Part shown: positions 55,343 to 63,919 of the stretch, piece after piece
Position numbering within the stretch: position 1 is the first letter of the stretch
Layout of the letters: every line of letters begins with the position of its first letter
Assembly (NCBI GenBank): GCA_018665815.1
Contig: JABJBP010000027.1
Location: forward strand, 1-64,000
Length of the DNA stretch: 64,000 bases
DNA from: Rhodospirillaceae bacterium
GTDB taxonomy: Bacteria > Pseudomonadota > Alphaproteobacteria > Rhodospirillales > Casp-alpha2
Reading direction: 5' to 3'
The notes under the pieces: generated by a model
What the model saw: the letters and a program-made list of their open reading frames with translations, nothing else
What the model was told of the DNA's origin: nothing
Databases searched by the model: none
Translations under genes and position numbers: made by a program

Positions 55343-58160
55343 CAAGCGGTTTGAAATGATCCGCCGCGTCGGCACAACGCCCACACGCGCTTGGATGCGC
55401 ATCAATGCTGCCGACATCATCAAGCACTTGATAACAGCGCTCACATTTTTCACCGGACGCCATCAACGGCACGACGGCAACGTCGGCAATGTCGTCCACG
55501 GTGAAGGCGTCGGCGGGGGCAGTGTCGGCGGAGAATTGTGCGTCTGATGTGATGAACAGTTCGGCAGCATCAATGCCGTCGAACAATGTGGCGGTATCAG
55601 GCGTGGTGTGAACCACCGCCGCGGCCTGTAGGCTCGATCCAATACGCTTCTCGGCGCGTTCTTTTTCCAAGGCGCCGGTAACGACCCTGCGCACTGCGCG
55701 GATGCCTTGCCATTTCTCCATCAATGCATCGTCACGCCAGGCGTCCGGAATATCGGGGAAGGTCAGCAGGTGGATGCTGTTTTCCGGCGACATATCGCCG
55801 CTGCGGGCCAGCCAGGCCTCTTCCGCGGTGAAACAGATGAACGGCGCCAGCCATTTCGTCAGGCAGTTAAACAGTTCGTCCAGCACAGTCCGCGCGGCGC
55901 GGCGTTTGGCGTTGTCCAGCCGGTCGCAATACAGGCTGTCCTTGCGGATATCCAAATAGAACGCCGACAGATCGACGGTGCAGAAATTGTGCAGCTCACT
56001 GAAGAAGGTATGGAATTGAAAATCGTTGCAGGCCTCACGCAACCGCTTGCCCATGCGCCACAATCGGTCGAGAACCCAGCGCTCGAGCTCCGGCATGTCA
56101 GATTGTGCAACGCGTTCGTCATCGGAAAACCCATGCAGGTTGCCCAACAGGAACCGCAGTGTATTGCGAAGCCGGCGGTAAACATCGGAATTCTGTTTGA
56201 CGATATCCTGTCCGACGCGGAGGTCTTCCGCATAATCCGAGCTGATCACCCAAAGCCTGAGGATATCCGCACCCTGTTGATTGTAGATGTCTTGTGGCGA
56301 GACAATGTTGCCCAGCGATTTCGACATCTTCTGGCCGTCCTCGGCCATGACGAACCCATGCGTCAGCACGGCATCATAAGGGGCCCGGCCCCGGGTGCCG
56401 CAGGATTCCAAAAGGCTGGAATGGAACCAGCCGCGATGCTGGTCGGTGCCTTCCAGATAGAGCGACGCGGGCCAGCTAAGCTCCGGGCGGTCCTCCAGAA
56501 CGAACGTGTGGGTGGAGCCGGAATCAAACCAGACGTCCAAAATGTCAGTGACCTGCTCGTAATCGTCGGCGTCATAGTCCTCACCTAGGAACCGTGACGG
56601 TGGAGACGCGAACCAAGCGTCGGCGCCTTCGTCATTGAAGGCTTGGATGACGCGTTCCATGACGGCGGGATCGCGGAGCGGCTCATCGGTTTCCTTGTTG
56701 ACGAAAACCGTGATCGGCACGCCCCAGGCGCGTTGTCTGGAAATCACCCAGTCGGGTCGGTCAGCGATCATGCCGCGCAGCCGGCGTTGACCGGATTCCG
56801 GAACGAACCGTGTTTCATCAATCGCCTTCAAGGCAATTTCGCGAAGCCCGTTGGTCTCCATGGAAATGAACCATTGCGGGGTGTTGCGGAAGATTAACGG
56901 CTGCTTCGAGCGCCAGCTGTGCGGATAGCGATGTACGAGTTTGCCTTTACCCAGCAGGCCACCGGCCGCATTGATGGTTTCGGCGACGTCGTCATTGCAC
57001 TTATAGACGTGCTGGCCTGCGAACAGCGGGACGTGGTCGAAATACTTACCGTCTTCGCCGACCGTCTGTGGCACTTCGATGTCGTTCGACATGCCCAGCA
57101 CCCAGTCATCGGCGCCGTGTCCCGGCGCGATGTGCACGACACCTGTGCCTTCTTCGGTCGTCGCGAAATCGGCGGCCAGGGCGGGTACGTCATAATCGTA
57201 GCCTTGACCGCGGAGCGGATGCGCACAGATCGTCCCGGCGAGCGCGTTGCCTTTTAACGTGGCTTGAACCGTATGTCCGGTGATCCCGCATTCGGTTGTC
57301 ATGGAATCCAGCAACGCCTCGGCGACGACCAGCCTATCACCGACTTGGGCACGGCTGTCGTCCGAGACCGCAGTGATTTCAAATACCACATAGTCAAAGT
57401 TGGCACCGTAGGCCACGGCGCGGTTGCCGGGCATGGTCCACGGCGTTGTTGTCCAGATCACAATGGCCGCGCCGTCGAGCGCCGGGTCAGAGGGCGTGAT
57501 GATGGGGAAGCGGACGAAAATCGTCGTCGAAGTGTGGTCGTGGTATTCGACCTCAGCCTCCGCCAGAGCGGTTTTTTCCACCGGCGACCACATCACCGGT
57601 TTTGATCCCCGGTACAAGGATCCATCCATCAGAAACTTGCCCAGCTCGCCGGCGATCCGCGCCTCGGCGGCGAAGCTCATGGTCGTGTAGGGATTGTCCC
57701 AATCACCAATGACGCCCATGCGCTTGAATTCTTCGCGCTGCACGTCGATCCATTCTTCCGCGAACTCTCGGCATTCTTGGCGAAACTCGACAACGGGTAC
57801 AGCGTCCTTGTCTTTTTTCTTTTTGCGGTACTTTTCTTCGATCTTCCATTCGATGGGCAAACCGTGGCAATCCCAGCCGGGAACGTAATTGGAATCCTTG
57901 CCCAACATCTGATGGGTGCGGACGACGACGTCCTTGAGAATCTTGTTCAGTGCATGGCCGATGTGCAGATGCCCGTTGGCGTAGGGCGGGCCGTCATGAA
58001 GGATGAATTTCTCGCGGCCTGCTGAGGCTTCGCGCTGGCGCTGGTAAAGGTTCGTGTCTGCCCAACGCTTCAGCATCTCGGGCTCGCGCCTCGGCAGGCC
58101 GGCTTTCATGGGAAAATCGGTCTTCGGCAGATAGACGGTTGATTTGTAGTCCTGGGTCAT
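55335..58160 (-). CDS. ileS: Isoleucyl-tRNA synthetase
   Basis: 941 residues, class I. HIGH motif [16 protein letters not shown] (about residues 57-72), CP1 editing domain, KMSKS in [11 protein letters not shown], anticodon-binding helices, and a C-terminal zinc finger with [10 protein letters not shown] and ACGRC. Full bacterial type 1 length. It lies between ribF and lspA as in many alphaproteobacteria. Confidence 0.98.
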   Translation of the reverse strand: MTQDYKSTVYLPKTDFPMKAGLPRREPEMLKRWADTNLYQRQREASAGREKFILHDGPPYANGHLHIGHALNKILKDVVVRTHQMLGKDSNYVPGWDCHGLPIEWKIEEKYRKKKKDKDAVPVVEFRQECREFAEEWIDVQREEFKRMGVIGDWDNPYTTMSFAAEARIAGELGKFLMDGSLYRGSKPVMWSPVEKTALAEAEVEYHDHTSTTIFVRFPIITPSDPALDGAAIVIWTTTPWTMPGNRAVAYGANFDYVVFEITAVSDDSRAQVGDRLVVAEALLDSMTTECGITGHTVQATLKGNALAGTICAHPLRGQGYDYDVPALAADFATTEEGTGVVHIAPGHGADDWVLGMSNDIEVPQTVGEDGKYFDHVPLFAGQHVYKCNDDVAETINAAGGLLGKGKLVHRYPHSWRSKQPLIFRNTPQWFISMETNGLREIALKAIDETRFVPESGQRRLRGMIADRPDWVISRQRAWGVPITVFVNKETDEPLRDPAVMERVIQAFNDEGADAWFASPPSRFLGEDYDADDYEQVTDILDVWFDSGSTHTFVLEDRPELSWPASLYLEGTDQHRGWFHSSLLESCGTRGRAPYDAVLTHGFVMAEDGQKMSKSLGNIVSPQDIYNQQGADILRLWVISSDYAEDLRVGQDIVKQNSDVYRRLRNTLRFLLGNLHGFSDDERVAQSDMPELERWVLDRLWRMGKRLREACNDFQFHTFFSELHNFCTVDLSAFYLDIRKDSLYCDRLDNAKRRAARTVLDELFNCLTKWLAPFICFTAEEAWLARSGDMSPENSIHLLTFPDIPDAWRDDALMEKWQGIRAVRRVVTGALEKERAEKRIGSSLQAAAVVHTTPDTATLFDGIDAAELFITSDAQFSADTAPADAFTVDDIADVAVVPLMASGEKCERCYQVLDDVGSIDAHPSACGRCADAADHFKPLGE

Positions 58161-58193
58161 GGCGGATCTTTGCGGTCTCGGCTGAAAGTAGGT

Positions 58194-59153
58194 TTAAGCG
58201 GGCTCGGCGGCCAGAATAGTGCGGGCTTCCTCAGTGTCGGCGGCGATTTGTGCCCTCAATGCATCCAATCCGTCAAACTTCTTTTCGGCACGGATGTGTT
58301 CGATCAAATTGACGACGATCAGTTGCCCGTAAAGATCATCATCAAAATCCATCAAATGGGCCTCTAAAATAACGTCTTCACCACCGAAGGTCGGACGCTT
58401 GCCGACATTGGCCACGCCATCGCGCCACACGAGTTCCGGGTTTTTGCACTCGCCGTCAGCAAGGCCGACCCTTACGGCATAAACGCCGCGCTTCGGGCGA
58501 ACGACGCTGCCCAAGTGCAGGTTGAGCGTGGGAAAACCGATGGTTCGTCCACGCTGGTCGCCGGTCGCGACGCGACCCTCAATGGCGAAGGGGCGGCCGA
58601 GGATTGCGGCCGCGCCACGCACGTTACCTTCGGCAAGGCAGGCGCGAATACCTGTCGACGAATAAATCTCGCCGCCCTCGCTCTCAACGGCGCTGACGGC
58701 GGTGAAGCCAAAACCCAATTTTTGACCCATACCCAGCAGCATTTCACAGTTGCCGCCACGGTTGTGGCCGAAGACAAAATCGTAGCCGGCAACGACATGG
58801 CGCGCGCCGAAGCCGTCCACCAGGACTTCGGCGACAAAATCTTCCGCCGGACGTTGGGAAAACTCGCGGTTGAAACGCTGGACGATCATCGTATCGACGC
58901 CCATGGCTTCCAGGGCCCGGGCCTTGGCTCGGAAAGGGGTCAGGCGAAATGGCGGCTGATCGGGCTGGAAGACCCGCCTGGGGTGCGGCTCGAAGGTTAG
59001 CACGGCCCATGGAATGCCGGCCCCTTCGGCAATCCGACCGGCTTCGCCGATCACTGCTTGATGGCCCAGGTGCACACCGTCGAAGTTTCCCACCGCGATG
59101 GCGGCGCCGCGGGCCTCTTCAGGCAAGGTTTTGTAATGTCTGTAGATACGCAT
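58194..59153 (-). CDS. ribF: Bifunctional riboflavin kinase / FMN adenylyltransferase
   Basis: 319 residues from ATG 59153. The N-terminal nucleotidyltransferase domain has IAVGNFDGVHLGHQAVIG, and the C-terminal riboflavin kinase domain has GRTIGFPTLNL and the kinase Glu region (VILEAHLMDFDDDLYGQ). It makes FMN and FAD. A longer in-frame start (59300) crosses the terminator of the upstream MaoC gene and is rejected. Starts the ribF-ileS-lspA run. Confidence 0.96.
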   Translation of the reverse strand: MRIYRHYKTLPEEARGAAIAVGNFDGVHLGHQAVIGEAGRIAEGAGIPWAVLTFEPHPRRVFQPDQPPFRLTPFRAKARALEAMGVDTMIVQRFNREFSQRPAEDFVAEVLVDGFGARHVVAGYDFVFGHNRGGNCEMLLGMGQKLGFGFTAVSAVESEGGEIYSSTGIRACLAEGNVRGAAAILGRPFAIEGRVATGDQRGRTIGFPTLNLHLGSVVRPKRGVYAVRVGLADGECKNPELVWRDGVANVGKRPTFGGEDVILEAHLMDFDDDLYGQLIVVNLIEHIRAEKKFDGLDALRAQIAADTEEARTILAAEPA

Positions 59154-59181
59154 GGCGGCACAAGGTGCCCGCCAAATGCCC

Positions 59182-59213
59182 AAAAAACAAGGGCGCCCGC
59201 GTGACGGGCGCCC
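59182..59213 (-). terminator. Rho-independent terminator downstream of the MaoC-family gene
   Basis: A perfect 9-bp stem GGGCGCCCG (59191-59199) / CGGGCGCCC (59205-59213) with a five-base loop. On the minus strand it is followed by TTG and a six-base T run (59182-59187). It separates the MaoC gene from ribF, so ribF needs its own promoter in the remaining 30 bases or relies on read-through. Confidence 0.88.
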
Positions 59214-59238
59214 CTGCGAATTGGGAGGGTCTTTAAAT

Positions 59239-59691
59239 TCAGGGGAGGCGCGTCGGCACCATGATCGTGGCCTCGCCATCGACCACCGGTTTACCGGCAA
59301 CGGTGCAAACGGTTTTCAGTTCAATAAAACGTTTTTCCGGGATCAACTTGGTGACCGTGCAGGTCGCGGTCACCGTGTCGCCGGAGCGTACCGGCGCTTT
59401 GAAACGCAAATTCTGGCTGACATAAATGCAGCCCGGTCCAGGCATTTTGGTGCCGATGACCGTGGAAATGAAGCTGGCGGTCAGCATGCCGTGAGCGATC
59501 CGGCCCTCGAAAATGGTTTCGGCAGCGAACTCATGGTTCAAATGGACCGGATTGGTGTCACCGGAAATACCAGCGAAGGTGATGATGTCCGCGTCGGTAA
59601 TGGTTTTCGCGAAGACATCAACCATGCCTTCTTCCAAATCTTCAAAATAATAGCCGTGCAGCATATCATTTGAGTTCACGACCTGATCCAT
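59239..59691 (-). CDS. MaoC-family (R)-hydratase-like protein (PhaJ-like)
   Basis: 150 residues from ATG 59691, with AGGA seven bases upstream. Hot-dog fold with the hydratase motif: D-x4-H in GDTNPVHLNHEFA (catalytic Asp/His) and GRIAHGMLTASF. This matches short (R)-specific enoyl-CoA hydratases that supply (R)-3-hydroxyacyl-CoA for polyhydroxyalkanoate or act in acyl-CoA metabolism. A solitary gene with a strong terminator and two TTGC-N3-GCAA boxes upstream, a layout that fits PhaR-type control. Confidence 0.9.
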   Translation of the reverse strand: MDQVVNSNDMLHGYYFEDLEEGMVDVFAKTITDADIITFAGISGDTNPVHLNHEFAAETIFEGRIAHGMLTASFISTVIGTKMPGPGCIYVSQNLRFKAPVRSGDTVTATCTVTKLIPEKRFIELKTVCTVAGKPVVDGEATIMVPTRLP

Positions 59692-59728
59692 GTCGGTGTC
59701 CTTTATAATAATTATTCGTGCGTCAGTA

Positions 59729-59739
59729 TTGCGGCGCAA
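59729..59739. promoter_or_regulatory. TTGC-N3-GCAA box 1 (PhaR-like site)
   Basis: TTGCGGCGCAA, 38 bases upstream of the MaoC-family start. With the second box 19 bases away (centre to centre) it forms a pair of TGC-N3-GCA sites. PhaR regulators of polyhydroxyalkanoate metabolism bind TGC-N3-GCA-type motifs; the match here is by core pattern only. Confidence 0.5.
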
Positions 59740-59747
59740 CAAGATTA

Positions 59748-59758
59748 TTGCAATGCAA
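59748..59758. promoter_or_regulatory. TTGC-N3-GCAA box 2 (PhaR-like site)
   Basis: TTGCAATGCAA inside the longer palindrome TATTGC-AAT-GCAATA (59746-59760 region). Lies in the gap shared with the divergent M23 peptidase gene, so it could affect either promoter. See box 1. Confidence 0.5.
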
Positions 59759-59795
59759 TATATAAAAGGAAGCCAAGGGGGCAGCAATAGAGCTG

Positions 59796-60932
59796 ATGAA
59801 AACTTTATTGCACTGCCAGAAACCCCCGACAGATTTCGTGAAGACGCCGCCTCGTGAAATTGCTATGTCATCTAATATGGTTCGATTTTCTAGCTACCCA
59901 TGCCGCTTCAATAGGTTTTTGAAGAAAACCAGTGGAGCCCTTGTGTCCGCGGTATTTTTGTTTGCCGCCACGAGCGAAGGAAGCGAGCCGGCACCATTGA
60001 GGCTTGGGCTTCCCATAGATTGCCGTTTGGGCACGGATTGCTGGTTGGTCAACCTGGTTGATTTGGATCCGTCAAAAGGCGTCAAGGATTACCTTTGTCA
60101 GCGACATAGTTATAATGGCCACAAGGGAATTGATATCGCGATTCGCGACCTCCGGGCGATGGAAGACGGCATGCCCGTGATCGCGGCGGCATCCGGCACC
60201 GTGAAAGCCTTTCGCGACGGCATGGCCGACCAACCACCGACGCCTGAGTTTCGCAAGACCGGCCGTAAGCGTTATTGCGGCAATGGCGTGGTTGTTGATC
60301 ATCCGGGGGGCTGGCAAACGCAATATTGCCATTTGCGAAAAGGTTCCATCGCCTTGACCAAAGGACAGGCCGTCAGGGCTGGCGATCGGTTGGGGTATGT
60401 CGGCCATTCGGGCATGGCTGAGTTTCCACATGTCCATTTATCTGTGCGCCATCAAGGTAAGGTGGTTGACCCGTTTCTGGGTTTGGAAAAGACATCTGCC
60501 TGTGGCTTAGGCGCCGCTGCACTTTGGACGGCACCGGTCCTTCAGCAACTGACAGCGCCTCTGAGCGCCATCTACAATGCCGGCTTCGCGCCGACCAAGC
60601 CGAAAGTTTCCGCGGTCCGCAAAGGTCTTTATAAGGCGCCGGCATTGTCACGGCGGTCACCGGCATTGGTTTTTTGGGCGGATATTTTTTGGGTCCGTGC
60701 CGGCGATCGTTTGACCATGACAATCACCGGGCCGGACGCCGCAAAGATCACCGAACGCGCCAATGTCTTGCCGAAAAGCCAAGCGCGTCGCATCATCTTC
60801 GCGGGTCGAAAGAAGAAGGGATTATTCTGGCCCGCCGGGACGTATACAGGCCACGTGGTCTTGGAGCGGCATGATCCAAACCGGCCCACCAGCCGTTTCG
60901 AATTGACCCGCAAAGTCGTGTTGAAGGATTAA
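59796..60932 (+). CDS. M23-family peptidase (LytM-type murein endopeptidase-like)
   Basis: Up to 378 residues. The peptidase domain (about residues 100-240) carries the LytM zinc motif H-x3-D in GHKGIDIAI and the second HxH in FPHVHLSVRH, so the site is complete. The C-terminal region (about 270-378) is a beta-rich domain of unknown role. The N-terminus has a hydrophobic segment (GALVSAVFLFAATSEG), consistent with export. Starts at 59865 or 59877 are alternatives to 59796. It probably trims peptidoglycan during cell growth or acts as an activator. Confidence 0.85.
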   Translation: MKTLLHCQKPPTDFVKTPPREIAMSSNMVRFSSYPCRFNRFLKKTSGALVSAVFLFAATSEGSEPAPLRLGLPIDCRLGTDCWLVNLVDLDPSKGVKDYLCQRHSYNGHKGIDIAIRDLRAMEDGMPVIAAASGTVKAFRDGMADQPPTPEFRKTGRKRYCGNGVVVDHPGGWQTQYCHLRKGSIALTKGQAVRAGDRLGYVGHSGMAEFPHVHLSVRHQGKVVDPFLGLEKTSACGLGAAALWTAPVLQQLTAPLSAIYNAGFAPTKPKVSAVRKGLYKAPALSRRSPALVFWADIFWVRAGDRLTMTITGPDAAKITERANVLPKSQARRIIFAGRKKKGLFWPAGTYTGHVVLERHDPNRPTSRFELTRKVVLKD

Positions 60933-60943
60933 TTGAGGCGCGC

Positions 60944-61324
60944 ATGAACGATAAGACCAATAGCAACGATGCCGGCTTCGACGCCAAGCTCGATCAGCTC
61001 CGCCAGGCCTTCGCAGACGAGTTGGTCAAGCGCCTCGGCGCGCTGGCCGAAGGAATGGCTGAATTTGATGCCGCAGATGCTGAATTTGATGCCGCAGATA
61101 TCGACGCTGATCGGGCGGCTGCTTTGAGCACGCTGGAAGAACGTGCCCATGTCCTAGCGGGTTCCCGTGCTTTGTTTGGTTATCCGGAAATTGGCGCTGC
61201 GGCGGGGGCGTTGGAAGAAGCCAGTGGCAATGGTGTCGGCGCGCCGAGTGCGCCGAATACGGAATCGTCCGTGCGCGGATCTTGGGCACGCCTCAGAGCG
61301 GCGGCCGACGACATCAAAAATTAA
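60944..61324 (+). CDS. Hpt-domain-like small protein
   Basis: 126 residues. The C-terminal half has the Hpt four-helix pattern EERAHVLAGSRALFGYPEIGAAAGALEEA, with His in the AHxLAG position that accepts phosphate. The N-terminal half is acidic, with a duplicated AEFDAAD. It would be a phosphorelay intermediate, but no histidine kinase or response regulator is adjacent. It follows the M23 gene after 11 bases, so it may share its transcript. Confidence 0.72.
   Translation: MNDKTNSNDAGFDAKLDQLRQAFADELVKRLGALAEGMAEFDAADAEFDAADIDADRAAALSTLEERAHVLAGSRALFGYPEIGAAAGALEEASGNGVGAPSAPNTESSVRGSWARLRAAADDIKN
61058..61099 (+). repeat. Exact 21-bp tandem duplication inside the Hpt-like gene
   Basis: The 21-base unit at 61058-61078 is repeated without any change at 61079-61099, encoding AEFDAAD twice. 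Being exact and in-frame it is probably recent, generated by replication slippage, and would lengthen an acidic linker before the Hpt region. Confidence 0.85.
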
Positions 61325-61361
61325 TTACGCATGAAAAATCAATGGCCACGCCGCAAATGTC

Positions 61362-61856
61362 TCAACGTTTCAATTTACGGCGCGAGACCAGTCGAGGTTG
61401 AGCGCTAAGGCCCCCTGGACCTGACGCTTTGCGCTTCGTTGCGAGTGTTTTCTGGACCTTCGGTTTGGCGGCCTTTCGGTTTGCCTTTGGTTTTTCGTCG
61501 TCCAGAAAATCATCATCCTCAAACAGTTTGGAACTGCTTTTAGCGGCCTCGGCCTTGGCATCGATCATCGCCAGTGTGCGCTCAACCAAGGGATGGCGTT
61601 CAAGGCGTTTGCGAGTTTTCCCTTCATGAATCTGGGCGATACCGGCAACCAACTTCCGGATTGCCGCCGGTCGATGGGTGCTTTCACTCCAGCGCGCGAA
61701 TGCCGCGACCGTCCACGGGTTTGCCGGCACCGGGTTCAGGCCTCTCGACTGGCACCACTCGACGAACTGTTCCCAGGCCTTGTTGGTCACGGCGCGCGGA
61801 CGATGTTTCGCTGGCCGCCGGCGTTTGGGTGGTCGGTCTTGAAATTGTCGGTTCAT
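61362..61856 (-). CDS. Orphan recombinase core-binding (SAM-like) domain protein with basic tail
   Basis: 164 residues from ATG 61856. Residues about 18-80 (AWEQFVEWCQSRGLNPVPANPWTVAAFARW to VAGIAQIHEGK) resemble the N-terminal core-binding domain of tyrosine recombinases/phage integrases. No catalytic domain (no RHRY) follows. The rest is a Lys/Arg/Ala-rich tail (SSSKLFEDDDFLDD then KAAKPKVQK), like a nucleoid-associated protein. A DNA-binding role is likely; recombination is not possible with this protein alone. Opposes the neighbouring plus-strand genes. Confidence 0.68.
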   Translation of the reverse strand: MNRQFQDRPPKRRRPAKHRPRAVTNKAWEQFVEWCQSRGLNPVPANPWTVAAFARWSESTHRPAAIRKLVAGIAQIHEGKTRKRLERHPLVERTLAMIDAKAEAAKSSSKLFEDDDFLDDEKPKANRKAAKPKVQKTLATKRKASGPGGLSAQPRLVSRRKLKR

Positions 61857-61970
61857 GAAATTACGCAAAACCGGTTGATGATCAGCCGATAAGCCTAACA
61901 ATCACAGCTCAACCATGAAACCCCCCATGCGCACGCCAAGTCTTGTCAGCCGGCTTGATCCGGGTCACAT

Positions 61971-63116
61971 ATGACGGCTCTTGATATCGGTAGGGAAAGT
62001 TTGATGACCCAAGACGGTGCATGGGAAGGCTATCGGGCCTTCGTCGTCGATCGAAAAGAACCGGAAAGCGATACGGTCACGTCGTTTTATCTGGTGCCTC
62101 AGGACGGCGGCGCCATTGCGCCGCACCACGCCGGGCAGTATCTCGGGTTTTCGCTGCAGGTGCCTGGCCGGATGACGCCGGTTATTCGGACCTACACGAT
62201 CTCCGAAGCCGCCGCCGACCAAGATCATTATCGGCTATCGATCAGACGCGAATTGGCACCGCCCGATGCGCCCGACGCGCTGCCGGGCGTGTCATCGAAT
62301 TTTTTCCATGACCATGTTGAGGTCGGCACTGAATTGCAGGTGCGCGCGCCCGCCGGAGATTTCGTTGTCCGCCCGGAAGGCAAGGGTTCGGTGGTGCTGT
62401 TGTCCGGGGGCATCGGCTGCACGCCGATGTTTTCCATGCTGCAAGCCATCGCCGCCGCCGACACAACCCGCGACGTTTGGTATGTGCACGGCGTGCGCAG
62501 CGGCGCTGAACATGCATTCGGGCCGGAAATTCGGGTTATTGCCGCCGCCCACGACAATATCCGCGCCCATGTCTGCTACAGCCAACCCGGCGCCGGCGAT
62601 GTGGCGGGTACGGACTACGACACGGAAGGTCATGTCACATCTGATCTGTTGAAAGAATTGCTGCCCGATACCCGGCCGATGTTTTATTTGTGCGGCTCAA
62701 CGCCGTTCATGAAATCCATGTACAACGGCCTGATCGAATGGGGCGTCGACGAGCTGCAAATTTTCTACGAGTTCTTCGGTACCGCATGTGAGTTGAAAGA
62801 AAAGCCACCGGTGACCGCGGAAAGCGCCGCTGCCGACATGGGCCTCGCTGCCGATACCAGTTTTCAGGTCGAATTTCGCCAATCAGGTGTGAGCGCCACC
62901 TGGACACCGGCGTCGGGCACCATTTTGGATTTGGCCGAGGCCAATGGCGTTGATCAGGATTTCATCTGCCGGGCTGGCATGTGCCACACCTGCTTGTCGA
63001 CGGTCTTGGAAGGCGAGACCGCTTATCTGCACGATGACGTGGTGCCGCCGCCAGGCGACGACGAGGTGTTGATCTGCTCGGCACGGCCGAAGACTGATGT
63101 TGTCATTGATGTTTGA
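61971..63116 (+). CDS. Flavin reductase / 2Fe-2S oxidoreductase (ferredoxin-NADP reductase-like with C-terminal plant-type ferredoxin)
   Basis: 381 residues: an FAD-binding beta-barrel (RTYTISEA, residues about 68-75), an NAD(P)-binding domain (VVLLSGGIGCTPMFSML) and a C-terminal ferredoxin domain with 2Fe-2S ligands in CRAGMCHTCL plus a later Cys (LICSARP). The architecture is that of the reductase part of flavohemoglobins or HCP reductase (Hcr)-like enzymes, without a globin. Its electron acceptor could be a hybrid-cluster protein, an oxygenase or a Rieske protein such as the one at 8.6 kb, but none is adjacent. Start at 61971 or 62004. Confidence 0.88.
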   Translation: MTALDIGRESLMTQDGAWEGYRAFVVDRKEPESDTVTSFYLVPQDGGAIAPHHAGQYLGFSLQVPGRMTPVIRTYTISEAAADQDHYRLSIRRELAPPDAPDALPGVSSNFFHDHVEVGTELQVRAPAGDFVVRPEGKGSVVLLSGGIGCTPMFSMLQAIAAADTTRDVWYVHGVRSGAEHAFGPEIRVIAAAHDNIRAHVCYSQPGAGDVAGTDYDTEGHVTSDLLKELLPDTRPMFYLCGSTPFMKSMYNGLIEWGVDELQIFYEFFGTACELKEKPPVTAESAAADMGLAADTSFQVEFRQSGVSATWTPASGTILDLAEANGVDQDFICRAGMCHTCLSTVLEGETAYLHDDVVPPPGDDEVLICSARPKTDVVIDV

Positions 63117-63135
63117 TCGAAGCTGTCGGCGGATG

Positions 63136-63161
63136 AATTTTCGGAGCGATCTCGGAAAATT
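63136..63161 (+). other. Stem-loop after the flavin reductase gene
   Basis: Arms AATTTTCGGAG (63136-63146) and CTCGGAAAATT (63151-63161), 11 bases with one mismatch around a CGAT loop. No T run follows on the plus strand, so it is at best a weak terminator or processing site. Confidence 0.35.
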
Positions 63162-63241
63162 GACGGCGATTTGATTTCGCTTTTATTAATAACTTCTGTA
63201 GAGCCTATGCGGATACATTAAGCCCGTAGGAGTCTCCCGAA

Positions 63242-63919
63242 TTGAAATTCAAGTTTACGCTCGTTCTGCCACTCATCGCGCTCGGTCTGCTTTGTGCCGC
63301 GCCCTTAGTGGCAACCGCCCGTGCCGGCGCGACCTGGATGGCGTTTGATGTGCCCGGCACGGCGCCGACGCGTTTCGAAGTCAAAGGCAATGAGATTTCC
63401 GTCGATAGCGATATGGGTGCATCGTTCCTGTTTCGCGAACTCTCGGGCCCCGAAAGCCGGGCCAGGACGCTGACTTGGCGTTGGCGGGTCGATATGGGGA
63501 TTCCGGCGACCGATCTCAGAACCCGTGGCGCCGATGACCGCGATCTTGCCTTGCATATTTGGTTTCCAAGCTCCGAAGGTCCAGTGAATTTGTTGAAGAA
63601 TTTGAAAAACGCCGTGATTTCGGCGCTGGGGTTCCCGGCGACCGGGCGGACGTTGACCTACGTCTGGGGCGGTCTCGGCAAACGGTTTGAGACCTTTGCT
63701 AATCCGCACAATGACCCTGATGGACACATGATCATCCTGCGCCCCGGAGGATCGGATACTGGGCGCTGGTTTTCTGAACACATCGACATCGCCGGCGACT
63801 ACCAGCGTCTGTTCGGCGATCCCCCGCCGCCGGCCCGCTATATCGCGGTCTCGTCTGATACCGATGACACAGGGACAGCGTGCCAGGGGCGGCTCGCTGA
63901 TTTACGGTTCGGTGCATGA
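63242..63919 (+). CDS. DUF3047 domain-containing secreted protein
   Basis: 225 residues with a TTG start, preceded by AGGAG nine bases upstream, and a signal peptide (LVLPLIALGLLCAAPLVATARA). The DUF3047 signatures are seen: LTWRWRVDMGIP, DRDLALHIWFPS and DIAGDYQRLFGDPPPPARYIAVSSDTDDTG. Soluble periplasmic protein; biochemical role not known. Its stop overlaps the ATG of the next gene (ATGA). Confidence 0.85.
   Translation: MKFKFTLVLPLIALGLLCAAPLVATARAGATWMAFDVPGTAPTRFEVKGNEISVDSDMGASFLFRELSGPESRARTLTWRWRVDMGIPATDLRTRGADDRDLALHIWFPSSEGPVNLLKNLKNAVISALGFPATGRTLTYVWGGLGKRFETFANPHNDPDGHMIILRPGGSDTGRWFSEHIDIAGDYQRLFGDPPPPARYIAVSSDTDDTGTACQGRLADLRFGA

Noticed and set aside
55707-56588. Plus-strand open frame inside ileS
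   Set aside because: Antisense shadow of the synthetase; no homology-like pattern and no ribosome-binding site.
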